64,000 bases of DNA from Tremella fuciformis (lineage: Eukaryota; Basidiomycota; Tremellomycetes; Tremellales; Tremellaceae): the NCBI GenBank assembly GCA_032768795.1, contig CP136492.1:1426001-1490000 (forward strand). The letters run 5' to 3'. The notes beneath the pieces are model-generated. The model had not been told where the DNA came from. It made no database searches and saw nothing but the letters and a program-made list of their open reading frames with translations. Shown piece by piece: positions 43,038 through 53,526 of the stretch. The position numbers were made by a program, and so were the translations under genes. Position 1 is the first letter of the stretch, and every line of letters begins with the position of its first letter.

Positions 43038-45697
43038 ATGTTCTCACCGCCCGCGACCACCTCTTCTGATCGTCTTCCCATGCCTCAACTGCCTCCCATT
43101 CGTCTTCTAGAGCGAGACCGCTCCTACTCGCCTCAGCCACAGTCAGGCCCGCCGCCGCCGATGTCTGCTCGTCCGCTCTATCCGCCCCCTCCCCGGTTGC
43201 CTCCTTTCACCTCTGCCCCATCGTCCAGGCGCGCCTCCCCTCCCGACTTCCCCAGGCTGAGCCACCTCCCGCAGGACAATGGCATGAGGTCGATGTGGGT
43301 ACCCAAGTCGTATCCGTCGCCCGTCGACGCAGCCCATCCAAGGCATTCCATGCCATCGCCGCAGTACCCGCCCAAATCCTCGGCGATGACTCAGCACCCT
43401 CATCATGGTCATATGCGCGGCGAGACGTCGCCAAGGAAGTGTCCAAGCAAGAGTGCCGGTGCCAAGAGCAGGAAGAGCAGCTGCGAGCTGTGTCACAGGC
43501 GAAAGATCAAGGTGAGTCGAAATGGGAGCTTGGCTTGACGACCGCCCCGGTCCTCGTGGCTGGCCAGTGCTGACCGTACCTTGCAGTGTGACCAGCTCCG
43601 ACCGTCGTGCTCATCGTGCACCCGCAAGGGGCACGTGTGCATCTACTCCGAGGAGGCAGACAACAACAACCCCTACAAAGACAGGGAGATGAACGGCAGG
43701 CTGCATCCCGTCGACGGAGGCCGATCACCAGACGGCAGGAACGGCCTCTACCCCTCCACCGCCGTCCCCGGCACTGCCGCCGACGACCGGAGATGGTGGT
43801 CTTCCAATCACTCTGCCCTTCCTGGCCATCCATCACGCATGGTTCATGGCGCCGCTGCGGCCATGGATAGGATGCCCTCTCACGCCAGCTCGTCTCACAG
43901 CATGGCCCAGGGTTTGAGAAGAGGCGATGACCGTCGGTCTTACGAAACCGAGTCTGATGACGAATCCCCGAGAACCGCAGACGCATCTGGCACCGCACCG
44001 ACTTGGAACGTCCGCGACTCGGCGCCCATCCCATCCAAGCTGTCTCGCGGCTCGTCACCTCCCCAGCCCCGATCGACAATCGCCGACCTCCTCGAGATCA
44101 CCCTCCCCCGTCCGGCACCGGGAGACCTATCGTACACCGCCAGCAGGCGCGAGGATGAGGTCGATGAGCTGGAGAGCCATGACAGCCCACGATCGGGCGA
44201 CAAGCGCCTTCTGGGCCCGGAAACGAATGGACACGTCATGAAGAAGGCCAGGTCTTTCTCACCTCCTCGCTACGCTGCTCCTATCCCCAAGCCACAGCAT
44301 TCCTCCCACTCTCCTCCAGCAGCCGCGTACGAGCCACCTTCACGCCCGTACTCCACCCGCCCAGTTGATCCTTATGCCAGCGCGCTCTATGCGCTGCAGG
44401 AACCGCTTCCCCCGCCTGGTACCCAGGACGCATGGGCCAACGCAGTGTTGGATGACCCGTTCCTTCTTCAAGGTCTCGGCATGCACACTCAGCGCTGGCG
44501 AGCAGACTTTGCCAACTTTGCCTCACGCCGCTCTGTGCGAGCCGGAGACGCTACCACGCTCGCCATCACATTTGGCTTCTTCGCGCACGCCGCTCGACTC
44601 TCGACGCCCGACAAGGCAGGTCATGTTGAGGCTCAGAGATACGTCGAGGCCGCTATATCGTCTCAGCAGCTGGCAGAGGAGTACGACGAGTCGAACGACA
44701 TGACCATCCTGCTCAAGCTACTCCTTTTCAGAGTTGACACCCATACCACCCGCCGCGGCGGCTGGCTTGCGCATGGTATCCGCCTAGCCCAAAAGAATGG
44801 CTACCACAGGCTCACGTCGGCGCCTGAGGCAGAGGGCGAGCGCCGACTGATGTGGGCATTATACCTTGCAGACAGGCGAGTCTCCTTGGAGAAGTCGGAT
44901 ATATTTGCTGACCCAGCAGAGAGTACAGTACCGAGCACGATATACCCTGCATCATTCCGGAACACACATTCACGATTCCCCTACCCTGGTCCCCGGCCCC
45001 CGTCACTGAGGACATCCTCGCGGGTCCGCAGGGAGCCGACTTCATTTTCCATCATCTTTGCGGTCTGGTGCGCAGCGCAGCGCCTCTCATTGACATGGCT
45101 CTCGCCGGTTCGGTCGACGATACTGCTCTGGCCACCCTCGAGAAAGAGCTCTTGCGCATGCAGGACACGGTCGCCCAGCTACCTCCATCCGCTCGCGTGC
45201 CAATCAGCGCCAGCGAGCTGAAGTCTGCGGAGCGCATTCGTGTCTACGCTACCGTTCTCAACTACCTATTGGCCCCCGTCCGCCTTTACCTTCCCGCCAT
45301 ACTCGCCTCATCAACGACTGCCCTCAAGGCCACGATCGCCGAGCTCAGCGACGCTCAGCTGGGTGCACAGCGCCTCGCGAGGATGCTGGGCCCCGGCATT
45401 GTCGAGAGAACCTTTGAGCCAATGGCGGTGTTTGAATCTGCCGTCCTGCTCAACCTTGTGGGTCCGACCGACAAGTTGCGCGTCGTTGTCGGGGAGACAA
45501 TCAATCTACTCGAAAGCGTCCGGGCCGATAGGCCATCGATGATCATCCACGACTTTGGCCAGCGAATTGAAACCCTACGAGAAGATGAGACGAAGTATCA
45601 GCACTGGTTGGAAGGCAGCGAGCACCGTGTACCTTGGCGAGACGTCCTACGCGACCCCGAGAACCCCGCCTGGGACAATATTTTGCGAAGCTTTTGA
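43038..45697 (+). CDS. Zn2Cys6 fungal transcription factor
   Basis: Exons 43038-43511, 43587-44875 and 44920-45697 encode 846 residues. The binuclear cluster is C-x2-C-x6-C-x5-C-x2-C-x6-C (residues about 153-180), split by the first intron right after HRRKIK, a common position. Long proline/serine-rich arms flank it. The middle homology region includes FGFFAHAARLSTPDKAGH and GIRLAQKNGYHR, then RRLMWALYLADREYS as in fungal_trans domains. The second intron has a GC donor (GCGAGT). The long leader suggests regulated expression; target genes cannot be told. The gene is a nuclear DNA-binding activator or repressor. Confidence 0.88.
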
Positions 45698-45784
45698 GGA
45701 TTTGTCTTTTCAGTTGTCGTCTTACTTTATCTGGATGCATGAAACACGCAGATCTCCTCGGCGACCTATGAATCTCCCCATACA

Positions 45785-46213
45785 TTACGTCGAGCCGGCC
45801 TGGCAGGGAGCGCAATCCGAACCATGACCCTGACTCCCGTGAAACTCGAAGTGGGCCGTTCTCTCCCGCGCTTTAGCAGCCTCGTGCGCCGACTGCGCCG
45901 CTGCCTGCAGCATCCACAACCTTCGTTCCTCGTCCTCGTCCCCGCGGCAGATGGCGTCGAACAGGTCCGATTCGACCTGGGTGCGCGTCTCGCCCGTCGC
46001 CTCGGTGTTCGCCTTCGCCTCGTGCCAGCGGCTCTCGGCGAGATCGAAGTCTGCGTCTCAGCCACGGCCCCAGGCAAATGACCATGACTGACGAGTCTCG
46101 CAGTACAGGTAGACTCCGTATTTCACGACGATGGACTCTGAGCAGGAGATGCACCTGACAAGTTCCACCACTGGGCGCGTCAACCTCGAACACGCTAGCG
46201 GGGCGCACTGACT
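45785..46213 (-). CDS. 114-residue zinc-binding-like protein with split start codon
   Basis: The coding sequence starts with the single base A at 46213; a 42-nt intron (46212-46171, GTCAGT donor, GTTGACG branch point, CCCAG acceptor) separates it from TG. Further exons are 46170-46093 and 46050-45785, in phase. The protein starts MVELVRCISC and has a C-x2-C ... C-x2-H pattern in the first 30 residues, then a helical acidic part (DLFDAICRGDEDEERRLWMLQ) and a C-terminal CAPC. No family was named. The gene ends 88 bp from the stop of the zinc-cluster regulator, which is convergent. The reading is supported by three matching phases; the split start is the uncertain part. Confidence 0.6.
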
Positions 46214-47068
46214 ATTTTGAGTGTCGGACTTCGCCTGGAGCACTGGTACTGATCGGCCCTCCACTGATGCTGCTGTCTCGAGCCTCGAGGGACCTTCGAG
46301 TCTAGGTGTCGACCGGGTCTTGCGGTCCGTGCTTCCGGACTCGACGATTTGACCAGATTCAAGCAGACAAGTTGTGGCGAACGGGCGATAATCCACAAGG
46401 CACACTCGACTCTATACTGCACATCATATACGTTTGGTGGCCCCGGCGAACACGCTGCATGCAACCAGGCAACTCGCCAAGCCCAGCAAGCCCACAGGGC
46501 CCTCTCACAAATACCGCAAAAGAAGAACAGACGCGGCCGTACCCTCGGGCTCGCGAAATGGTTCTCCTACGTCAGTTGCGCGTGCAGTCCAATGCGCGTA
46601 AATGACGTGCGTTTGTCCACGGACGGCGTCGGCATCGGACCGGGTTTGCTGGACGACCCGGGTCCCAGAACGTTGTTACCGTGCGTGTCCTCACACAGCA
46701 CGGACCAAACCAAAAGTTTCTCCGAGAGCAGGCGGCCACGATGTCGGGTTACCCAGACCTCTATAAAGCTGCACGGGGAAATCAGGACTGCACTGGCAGT
46801 AGGCGACAAATGCGTAACGTTCGACGACACCGACTATCAAAAGCCGTCAATGATGCATGAACGGTGCGATCAGTTAAGCTTGTTTCACCAGGGGCCATTT
46901 CGGCTGGTGTGTGCCAGAAGTTAGGGCCCTAATGCTGAAGTGTCTCCAAGATATTAGACCACGACGAATGGACGGTCTCTGCTACTGAGATATAGTTCAA
47001 GCACGCACACCGCGCCCAGTCATTGAAATAGCGAGAAGGGCCATTCCCTATCACCACGCATGCCGTCG
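46214..47068. other. Intergenic, 855 bp
   Basis: Upstream of the 114-residue gene and downstream of the Ras gene; no gene, repeat or RNA recognised. Confidence 0.4.
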
Positions 47069-47973
47069 CTACATCACCACACAACAACTTCGCGAGGGCT
47101 TTGGCTTCGGCTTCTGTGGCGGGAGCTCGAGCTCTGTGATCGCTGGTTGGAGCATCCTCTGGGCAGCCAATGCTGCTTTCTGGCCGTCAACATTATGCCT
47201 CTCGACTTGGCTCACCTTCTCCTCTTTGCGGACCAGTTTGACGAGCTCCCGAAATGCCACATCCACATTGACTCCGTCCACTGCCGAGCACTCGATGAAT
47301 GGCGCTTGGATTGACCGGGCCATATCCCGTCCTTCCAGCTGCCCCACCGCTCGAAGCCGCGCCAGATCGCACTACATCATGAGCGATGCTCGGGACAAAG
47401 GTCGGCACGAGTGGCTCACCTTGTTCGAGACAACAACGCAAGGGACGTATGGGCGGTCTTTGACCCTCAGAATGTCCTGGTGAAAACTCGGTATCGCTTC
47501 GAATGTGGGTCGATCGGTGATGGAGTAGACGAGCAGGAACCCGGCGCCAAAAGCATACCATTGGTCCGCCATGGCTGCGTATTCCTCTGCGTCGTGAGCA
47601 TTTCGACTCTCGTGCTCTCAAGAGGACGTACCCTGGCCTGCTGTGTCGAGTATCTCCAAGGTGACCGCTTCTTCATCCACCACGAATTGCTTCCGATACC
47701 TGTCACATTAGTCGTCCCTCCGCGGACACTTTCACCACACACGAATCCTCTATAGTCGGATTGTATCCCCTGGGCATCTTAGCTCGCCTGAACACCTCAT
47801 AACCTGGACGTACTGGTCGTAGAACTGGGCCGAGGTGAAGCGGATCGTGATGGCGCTCTTTCCCACTCCTGCGGGTCAGCAAAGGACCGGCGCTGTCCCC
47901 TCGCAGCAAGCTGACCACCGCTGCCGACAACAACGAGCTTGAGTTCGCGCGCGTTTCGAGAGGTGGGAGTCAT
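47069..47973 (-). CDS. RAS1: Ras-family small GTPase with CAAX box
   Basis: Six exons (47973-47919, 47868-47814, 47769-47743, 47699-47632, 47586-47420, 47371-47069) encode 224 residues. The G1 loop is GSGGVGKS, switch [10 protein letters not shown], switch II DTAGQEEY, G4 NKCD and G5 ECSA. The C-terminus has a lysine/proline stretch and CCVVM: a farnesylation CAAX box with an adjacent cysteine that could be palmitoylated, so the protein should sit on the plasma membrane. Effector and switch sequences fit Ras proper and not Rho or Rab. Family role: adenylate cyclase and MAP-kinase signalling. The junction of exons 2 and 3 adds one residue in switch I and should be checked. Confidence 0.9.
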
Positions 47974-48428
47974 GTGGTCATCTACAATCAGAGAGCTCAG
48001 AATGATGAGGATGTCGAGGATGAAGGACGATCAGCAAGGGATATCTGGCCGAGCCGGTGAAGGTGTGCATAACTGTCTCTCCCACCGCCCGCGACACGGC
48101 GGCCGAGGGCTCAGTTGGCCAGTGAGCATGCCGCTGAGCAGCGGCTACCGCTCTCGGCGTGTCCTTGGGCGTGACTTGGAGGAAGGAACGGCCGAATCCC
48201 TTTGCCGGGAGTCACGACGAATGATGTGCAAAACCAAAGGTAGACGAGATTCAAGGCATTTGCAGCGGGCATGCTCTTTGGCCGGCGCTTTTGCTCCGGA
48301 GCTTGACTTGGACCGAATCAAAAGACGGCACTGCGGCGTGTCGATGTTGCATGCTATAGTCGCAGCCGTGTATGGCCCAGCTTGCAGTTTGACACGGAAC
48401 GGCCGTGAGACACCAAGAAAGCAAAAAT
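47974..48428. other. Intergenic between Ras and tRNA-His
   Basis: 455 bp, presumed Ras promoter; no other feature recognised. Confidence 0.4.
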
Positions 48429-48513
48429 GAGGCCTGCGTGAATCGAACACGCGTTTTTGCGGCGGTAATGATACGACCACAACGCAATTTCCTAGCCACT
48501 AGAAGAAGGCCTC
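48429..48513 (-). tRNA. tRNA-His (GTG) with short intron
   Basis: Read on the minus strand: a perfect 7-bp acceptor stem GAGGCCT/AGGCCTC and a D arm around CTAGTGGCTAGG. The anticodon stem TTGCG/CGCAA has a TTGTGG loop (anticodon GTG), and the T arm is GCGTG-TTCGATT-CACGC. An intron of about 14 nt (TCGTATCATTACCG) sits one base behind the anticodon, the standard place. CCA is not encoded. Confidence 0.85.
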
Positions 48514-49109
48514 AATTGCACGTCCAAAGGTGAACTTTTGCTCGGTTATATCATGATCACAAATATGAACGTGCAATGGGCTGGCTAATCCCACAGCGCT
48601 CATGACTGATGGAACTTATTGTCAAAACTGACCATGTCAGTGTCACACCGGTACTGCAGATATGCTTGTAACGCGAGCTACAATACCCTTGCGCACATCC
48701 ACTGATTAGCAGCCGTTTGCTGGAATCGGAGCTCAGGCACTGATCGCCTCCACCTTTCTTTCGGTTGTCCGGAACGACGTGAAGGGCATGCTTACGCCAA
48801 TAGCCTGCCTGCGACCTTGGTGCTCGGTCTGCAGGCCCCCCCCCCCCCCCCCCCCCCCCCCCTGCAGGGATTTGCTGGAATCGCCCACGAACACGTTCTA
48901 CCGGAGACGATGTGTCCGAGCAGCAGGCAATGTACGTCATCTGACTCAATGGCCCGTCCTGCCAATCGCAGTCATGGGCGATGGTCATCCAGTCCGCATA
49001 GATCAGCAGCGGCGGCAGCAGCGCTAAAGAGTGCTGGGAGGCGAATGAATTGATCGTTGTACTCCTGTCTCATCTTGAGCTTGTATTCACAACGACCAAC
49101 ATATCAACA
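48514..49109. other. Region between tRNA-His and catalase
   Basis: Contains a run of 27 C at 48836-48862 (listed separately) and a 13-mer TTTGCTGGAATCG present twice (about 48716 and 48870). The right part is the presumed catalase promoter. No gene seen. Confidence 0.5.
48836..48862 (+). repeat. Poly(C) tract of 27 bases
   Basis: An uninterrupted run of C flanked on the left by CTGCAGG and on the right by TGCAGG, so the tract is framed by mirror-placed CTGCAG sites. Confidence 0.9.
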
Positions 49110-50106
49110 ATGACCAGCGTACTCAGAGAAGTCGGCGATGCCGGTCAGTCTCCCCGCCGCGAATGCACAGATCACAGCTCACGAACAGTCGTCAACAACA
49201 CCATCGGGGATGCCAAGACACGCCAGATGGACAGCTTTACTCTCAAGCAGGGCAAGAACACTCCTCTCACCACATACTTTGGGGTGAAGATGGGAGAGAC
49301 CGACATCGCCCTTCACGCAGGCAACCGCGGACCCACCGTCCTCGAGGGTGAATCACTCAAAGAAGCGCGATGGTCATGGGCACTAATCAGACAGACTTTC
49401 ACAATCGCGAGAAGATTTCTCACTTTGACCACGAGCGTATTCCGGAGCGGGCTGTGCATGCCAGAGGTGCAGGTGCATTCGGCGAGTTCAAGCTGCACAC
49501 CCCTCTCACGGGTATCACCACTGCCAAGGCCAGTTCTTTTGATGCTCGCAGACTAACGTAGCTCATGAGCAGATTTTGACCGACACGAGCAAGACCACAC
49601 CCGCATATGTGCGGTTCTCGACGGTAGGCGGATCGCGCGGTAGTGCAGACACTGTGCGAGACCCGCGAGGTTTCGCGGCTCGGTTATATACCGATGAAGG
49701 AAATTGGGACATCGGTAAGTCTCGATCGTTCGGTGGCAAATCCGATGCTGATCGTTTCAGTCGGGAACAACATCCCAGGCATGCGATACCGGTTGCTTGC
49801 TCCCACTTTTGCTGATCGTCAGTCTTCTTCGTGCAGGACGCAATCAAGTTCGTCGACCTCGTCCACGCTGTCAAGCCCGAGCCTCATAATGAGATTCCGC
49901 AAGCACAAACCGCTCACGACAACGCCTGGGATTTCATGTCCCTTCATGAGCAATCGACGCACATGCAGCAATGGATCTTGTCAGACCGTGCTATCCCTCG
50001 ATCGTTCCGAATGATGCAGGGCTTTGGGGTCCACTCTTTCCGCCTCATCAACGCCGAAGGCAAGAGCACATTTGTCAAGTATCACTGGACCCCGCATCTC
50101 GGTGTA

Positions 50107-50136
50107 CTCGTGGTCGACATTGGTATGAATGTGGCA
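50107..50136 (+). repeat. Left terminal inverted repeat, Tc1-like element
   Basis: 30 bp, exact inverted copy of 51399-51428. Confidence 0.95.
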
Positions 50137-50237
50137 GTGTGGCACTGGTGGCTCGGACCATCATTCAACTGTTTCATCCCTTGCTATGTCGATAAATTTT
50201 GCTGTTTCTCAATCAATTTTGCATGCATTGCCTCAAT

Positions 50238-51272
50238 ATGAAGGATTTGAGTGAACATACCCGCGGCGAGATAGTTGGCATGCAGAAAGCAGGCTGTTCT
50301 CAAACCGAAATTGCGAGAAAACTCGACCTCCCTTCAGGCTCTGTGGCCACCACTCTGCGACGTTTGAAAGCGACCGGTTCCACCGCATCACGCCCTCGGG
50401 GCAAACGACCACCCAAACTCGATAAGCATGCACGTCGCCGAGTCCTCAGTGACATCGATTTGAACCCACAACAGTCATGGGACGTTCTAGGCGCCAAGGA
50501 GGATGTGTCAGGGAGGACAGTTGCTAGGATGGCGGACAAGGCTGGGTTGCACAAGCGTAAAGCGCGTGCCAAGCCCTACCTAACACCAGATCAGATGCAA
50601 CAGCGTCTAAGGTGGGCATCAGAGGCACTGGGACGATACTGGCCGGGCGTTATCTTCACAGATGAAGTGTTCTTTGAGAAGGGGGAGAAGATAGGGGCAA
50701 CATGGACTATCCGGCGTGCTGGGGAGGAATCGCTCATCAAGCACCTTGTTCCAACCTTCAAGCAGGCTCGAGAGACCCTCATGGTATGGGGTGCGGTGGC
50801 AATCGGTCACAAGTGGCCGCTTCTTCGACTTACAGCCTACAACACCGAATACTTTGACCCAGTCAAAACTATCGACCGGTTTGCCTATGTCAATCATGTC
50901 CTTGAGGGCCGACTTGCCGGCTATTGCTCTGAGCTTCGAAGAGAGGGGGTCCCAGAGGTCCGAACCCTGGAAGATGGCGCTGGCCCGCATCGATCCCTGC
51001 TTGCTGCGCAGGCTAGAGAGGAGCTGCACATCAAGCAGATCTTTCATCCTTCCAACTCGCCAGACCTCAACCCCATTGAACCGCTTTGGGGGATCGTCAA
51101 ACGGCGTGTGTCTAAGCTTCGACCTGTTGCCTCGACTCTCGACAAGCTTTGGGAGCAAGTTCAATATGTCTGGGGCGAGCTTGACCAGGAGACAGTGGAT
51201 GGGGTGCTCAGCAGAATGGAGGAGAGGAGGATTGCGGTCGTTTCTGCCCATGGAGGTCATACACTTTTCTGA
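50238..51272 (+). CDS. Tc1-like transposase (DD34E)
   Basis: Intronless; the ATG at 50238 ([10 protein letters not shown]) is preferred, with another in-frame ATG at 50223. The N-terminus carries two helix-turn-helix motifs typical of Tc1 ([20 protein letters not shown], then a second around QQSWDVL) with a GRPR-like basic linker. The catalytic triad is IFTDEVFF (D), [10 protein letters not shown] (D) and SPDLNPIE (E); exactly 34 residues separate the second D and the E. The protein cuts at the 30-bp repeats and inserts at TA. No stop or frameshift is present. Confidence 0.92.
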   Translation: MKDLSEHTRGEIVGMQKAGCSQTEIARKLDLPSGSVATTLRRLKATGSTASRPRGKRPPKLDKHARRRVLSDIDLNPQQSWDVLGAKEDVSGRTVARMADKAGLHKRKARAKPYLTPDQMQQRLRWASEALGRYWPGVIFTDEVFFEKGEKIGATWTIRRAGEESLIKHLVPTFKQARETLMVWGAVAIGHKWPLLRLTAYNTEYFDPVKTIDRFAYVNHVLEGRLAGYCSELRREGVPEVRTLEDGAGPHRSLLAAQAREELHIKQIFHPSNSPDLNPIEPLWGIVKRRVSKLRPVASTLDKLWEQVQYVWGELDQETVDGVLSRMEERRIAVVSAHGGHTLF

Positions 51273-51398
51273 CTTGTGAGTACCTTTGCATGACGTCCTA
51301 CTATGCTCATGCGAAGTTTGAAAGGCCTAGATGCAGTATTACATGCATGAGAAGCATCTACATGGAGCTCAAAGTTGCCGGAGCGCACGGTGAAAATG

Positions 51399-51428
51399 TG
51401 CCACATTCATACCAATGTCGACCACGAG
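51399..51428 (-). repeat. Right terminal inverted repeat, Tc1-like element
   Basis: 30 bp, exact inverted copy of 50107-50136. Confidence 0.95.
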
Positions 51429-52950
51429 TACACTCGTTCGTTTGGGACGAGGCGTTGAAGCTTGCCGGCCAGGACCCGGACTTCCATCGCAGGGATCTGT
51501 GGGATGCCATCGAGGCCGGTGCATACCCCAAGTGGGAGCTAGGCGTACAGCTCATTCCCGAGGAGGATGAACACAAATTCGACTTTGACCTGCTCGACTC
51601 GACCAAGCTTGTTCCGGAAGACCTGGTCCCTGTCAAGAATATCGGGACTCTGACACTGAACCGGAACCCCGTCGACTACTTCACCGAGGTTGAGCAGGTT
51701 GCGTTCTGCACTCAGCACATCGTGCCGGGTATGGACTTCTCGAGTGACCCTCTTCTTGCCGGTAGGAACTTTTCGTACCAGGACACCCAGTGCGTCGACT
51801 TGCTCTTGCTTCACCAGGGAGAAGCTGATCAGCAGGATCTCCCGGATTGGTGTCAACTTTGGCGATATCCCCGTCAACAAGCCCGTCTGCCCATTCGCGA
51901 CCAATCAGCGTGATGGCAAAATGAACATGATGAGCAAGAATAACCGCACACCTTACCACCCGAACCGCTTTGACGCTGTGCCCGTCAGCACCAAAGAGCA
52001 GGGTGCCTTCCACTCGTACCCCGAGCGTGTATCGGGCATCAAGGAAAGGGCACACGGGCCCAAGTTCCAGGAATACGTCAACCAGGCGACTCTGTTCTAC
52101 AACTCGATGAGCCCGCCGGAGAAGAAGCACATCATTGAGGCCGCCCAGTTCGAGCTGTCGAAGTGTTTCGAGACTCAGGTCCAGCAGGCTGCTGTCGAGC
52201 GCTTCAACTTGATCGACCATGACTTTGCGGTCGCCGTGGCCGAGGCCCTTGTGGACGTCAAGGTCCCCGACGCGGTCAACCCCAACCACGGCAAGAAGTC
52301 CGCCTTCCTCAGTCAGATCACCGGGAAGAACCAGAGTGAGCATCCCCGAGCAAGTATGTTCTCGATTCAGGCTGACGAGCAGCCTTCACTGCCGAAGGAC
52401 GAAAGGTCGCCTTGTACGTCCTGCCCGGCTTCGAGTTCAAGCAGGCCGAGCCCATCAAGGTCGCTCTCGAAGCTGCTGGTTGCATGGTCAAGGTCGTAAG
52501 CAAGGGTACTGGGCAGATCCCATCGTCCGGTGGCCCTGCTCTCACCGCCGAGTTCACCTTTGAGGCGAGTCGAGTCTTTGAATGCACGCGTCATCTGCTG
52601 ACCATCAGAACTCACGGTCAACATACTTTGATGCCCTCATCTTCATCGGCGGCTCGGACGAGTCGTACGCTAAGCAGCTCAAGCTTGGTCGGCTTATCCA
52701 CGCGGTCCGCGAGGCATACATGCATCTCAAGACGATCGGCGCCACCGGAAACGCTGTGCCATTCGTCGCTGACCTCTGCTTGCCGGGCGAGTTCACCGCC
52801 AATGTCAAGAGCTCGAGCCAGGTCGCGCAGGAGAACGGTGTTGTCTTTGCGTCGTCCTTGGGTACCGGTGCCGAGTTTACGAAGGCGTTCATCGACGGCG
52901 TGTCGCAACACAAGTGCTGGGACCGAGAGGTGGACCATATCGCTGCGTAG

Positions 52951-53526
52951 GGTTCAATGTTGAAGCACCAAAAGATGTACGATTGCAGGTTGCAATGCAT
53001 TCGGTATGCAGTACAGTCGCTGGCAGACTGGGTTATTAGGCGCGCCCCGGTGAGTGTCGGAAGGAGCCTTTTGTTCTTCCCTTCCGGCCGATCAAGACCT
53101 CTCTCGTTCCTCTTCCTGCCTCAATACACACAATCATGCTATTGTTCTCATCAATGCGCGCATCAGCCCAAGGCAAGCCTGGCCTCCATGGCAAGCACAG
53201 GGATGGCGGCGCATCAGACAATAAGCGACCAGCAAGGGCCGTTTCAAGTCAGCCGGCTCCAGCCTGCCCAACGTGCTCGCTCCGCTCCAAGCGATGTTCC
53301 GGGAGTGGACACAAGCAGCTTATAGACCCCGCCTGAGCTTACTGATCCCGCTTAGCATCACAAGCAGTCCTTGAGGACGGCCGCGACCTGACCTGAGGGA
53401 GCGAGAACGTGGTCAGAAGCAAGATATATCAGCCGAGTTGCGACCTAGGTTTGCTCCTCCATATACAACTCACTTTCTTGGTCGATGCGGAGCTGTTGAC
53501 AGCTGTAGAGCGAGTGAACACTCGAC
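52951..53526. other. Intergenic between catalase and CCCH gene
   Basis: 576 bp; presumed terminator and promoter, nothing else recognised. Confidence 0.4.

Larger units (their letters stand above)
50107..51428 (+). mobile_element. Tc1-like DNA transposon inside catalase exon 6
   Basis: 1322 bp with perfect 30-bp terminal inverted repeats (50107-50136 and 51399-51428) starting CTCGTGGTCGACATTGG, flanked by TA on both sides. Ignoring the element and one TA returns the catalase frame exactly. The transposase ORF is open, so the insertion is recent and the element may be active. Confidence 0.95.
49110..52950 (+). pseudogene. Large-subunit catalase, interrupted by a Tc1-like transposon
   Basis: Breaks down hydrogen peroxide with a heme. 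Nine exons (49110-49143, 49189-49347, 49395-49528, 49573-49714, 49761-49778, 49823-51789 containing the insertion, 51836-52335, 52383-52564, 52609-52950) give 717 codons if the insertion is ignored, the normal size of large fungal catalases. Catalytic His lies in [12 protein letters not shown], the heme tyrosine in RNFSYQDTQ, and a C-terminal DJ-1/PfpI-like domain follows (YVLPGFEF). The insertion falls between residues of HLGV and HSFVW, upstream of the heme tyrosine, so the disrupted gene should not make active enzyme. No other damage is seen. Three introns have GC donors (49529 GCCAGT, 49779 GCATGC, 52565 GCGAGT). Confidence 0.93.
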
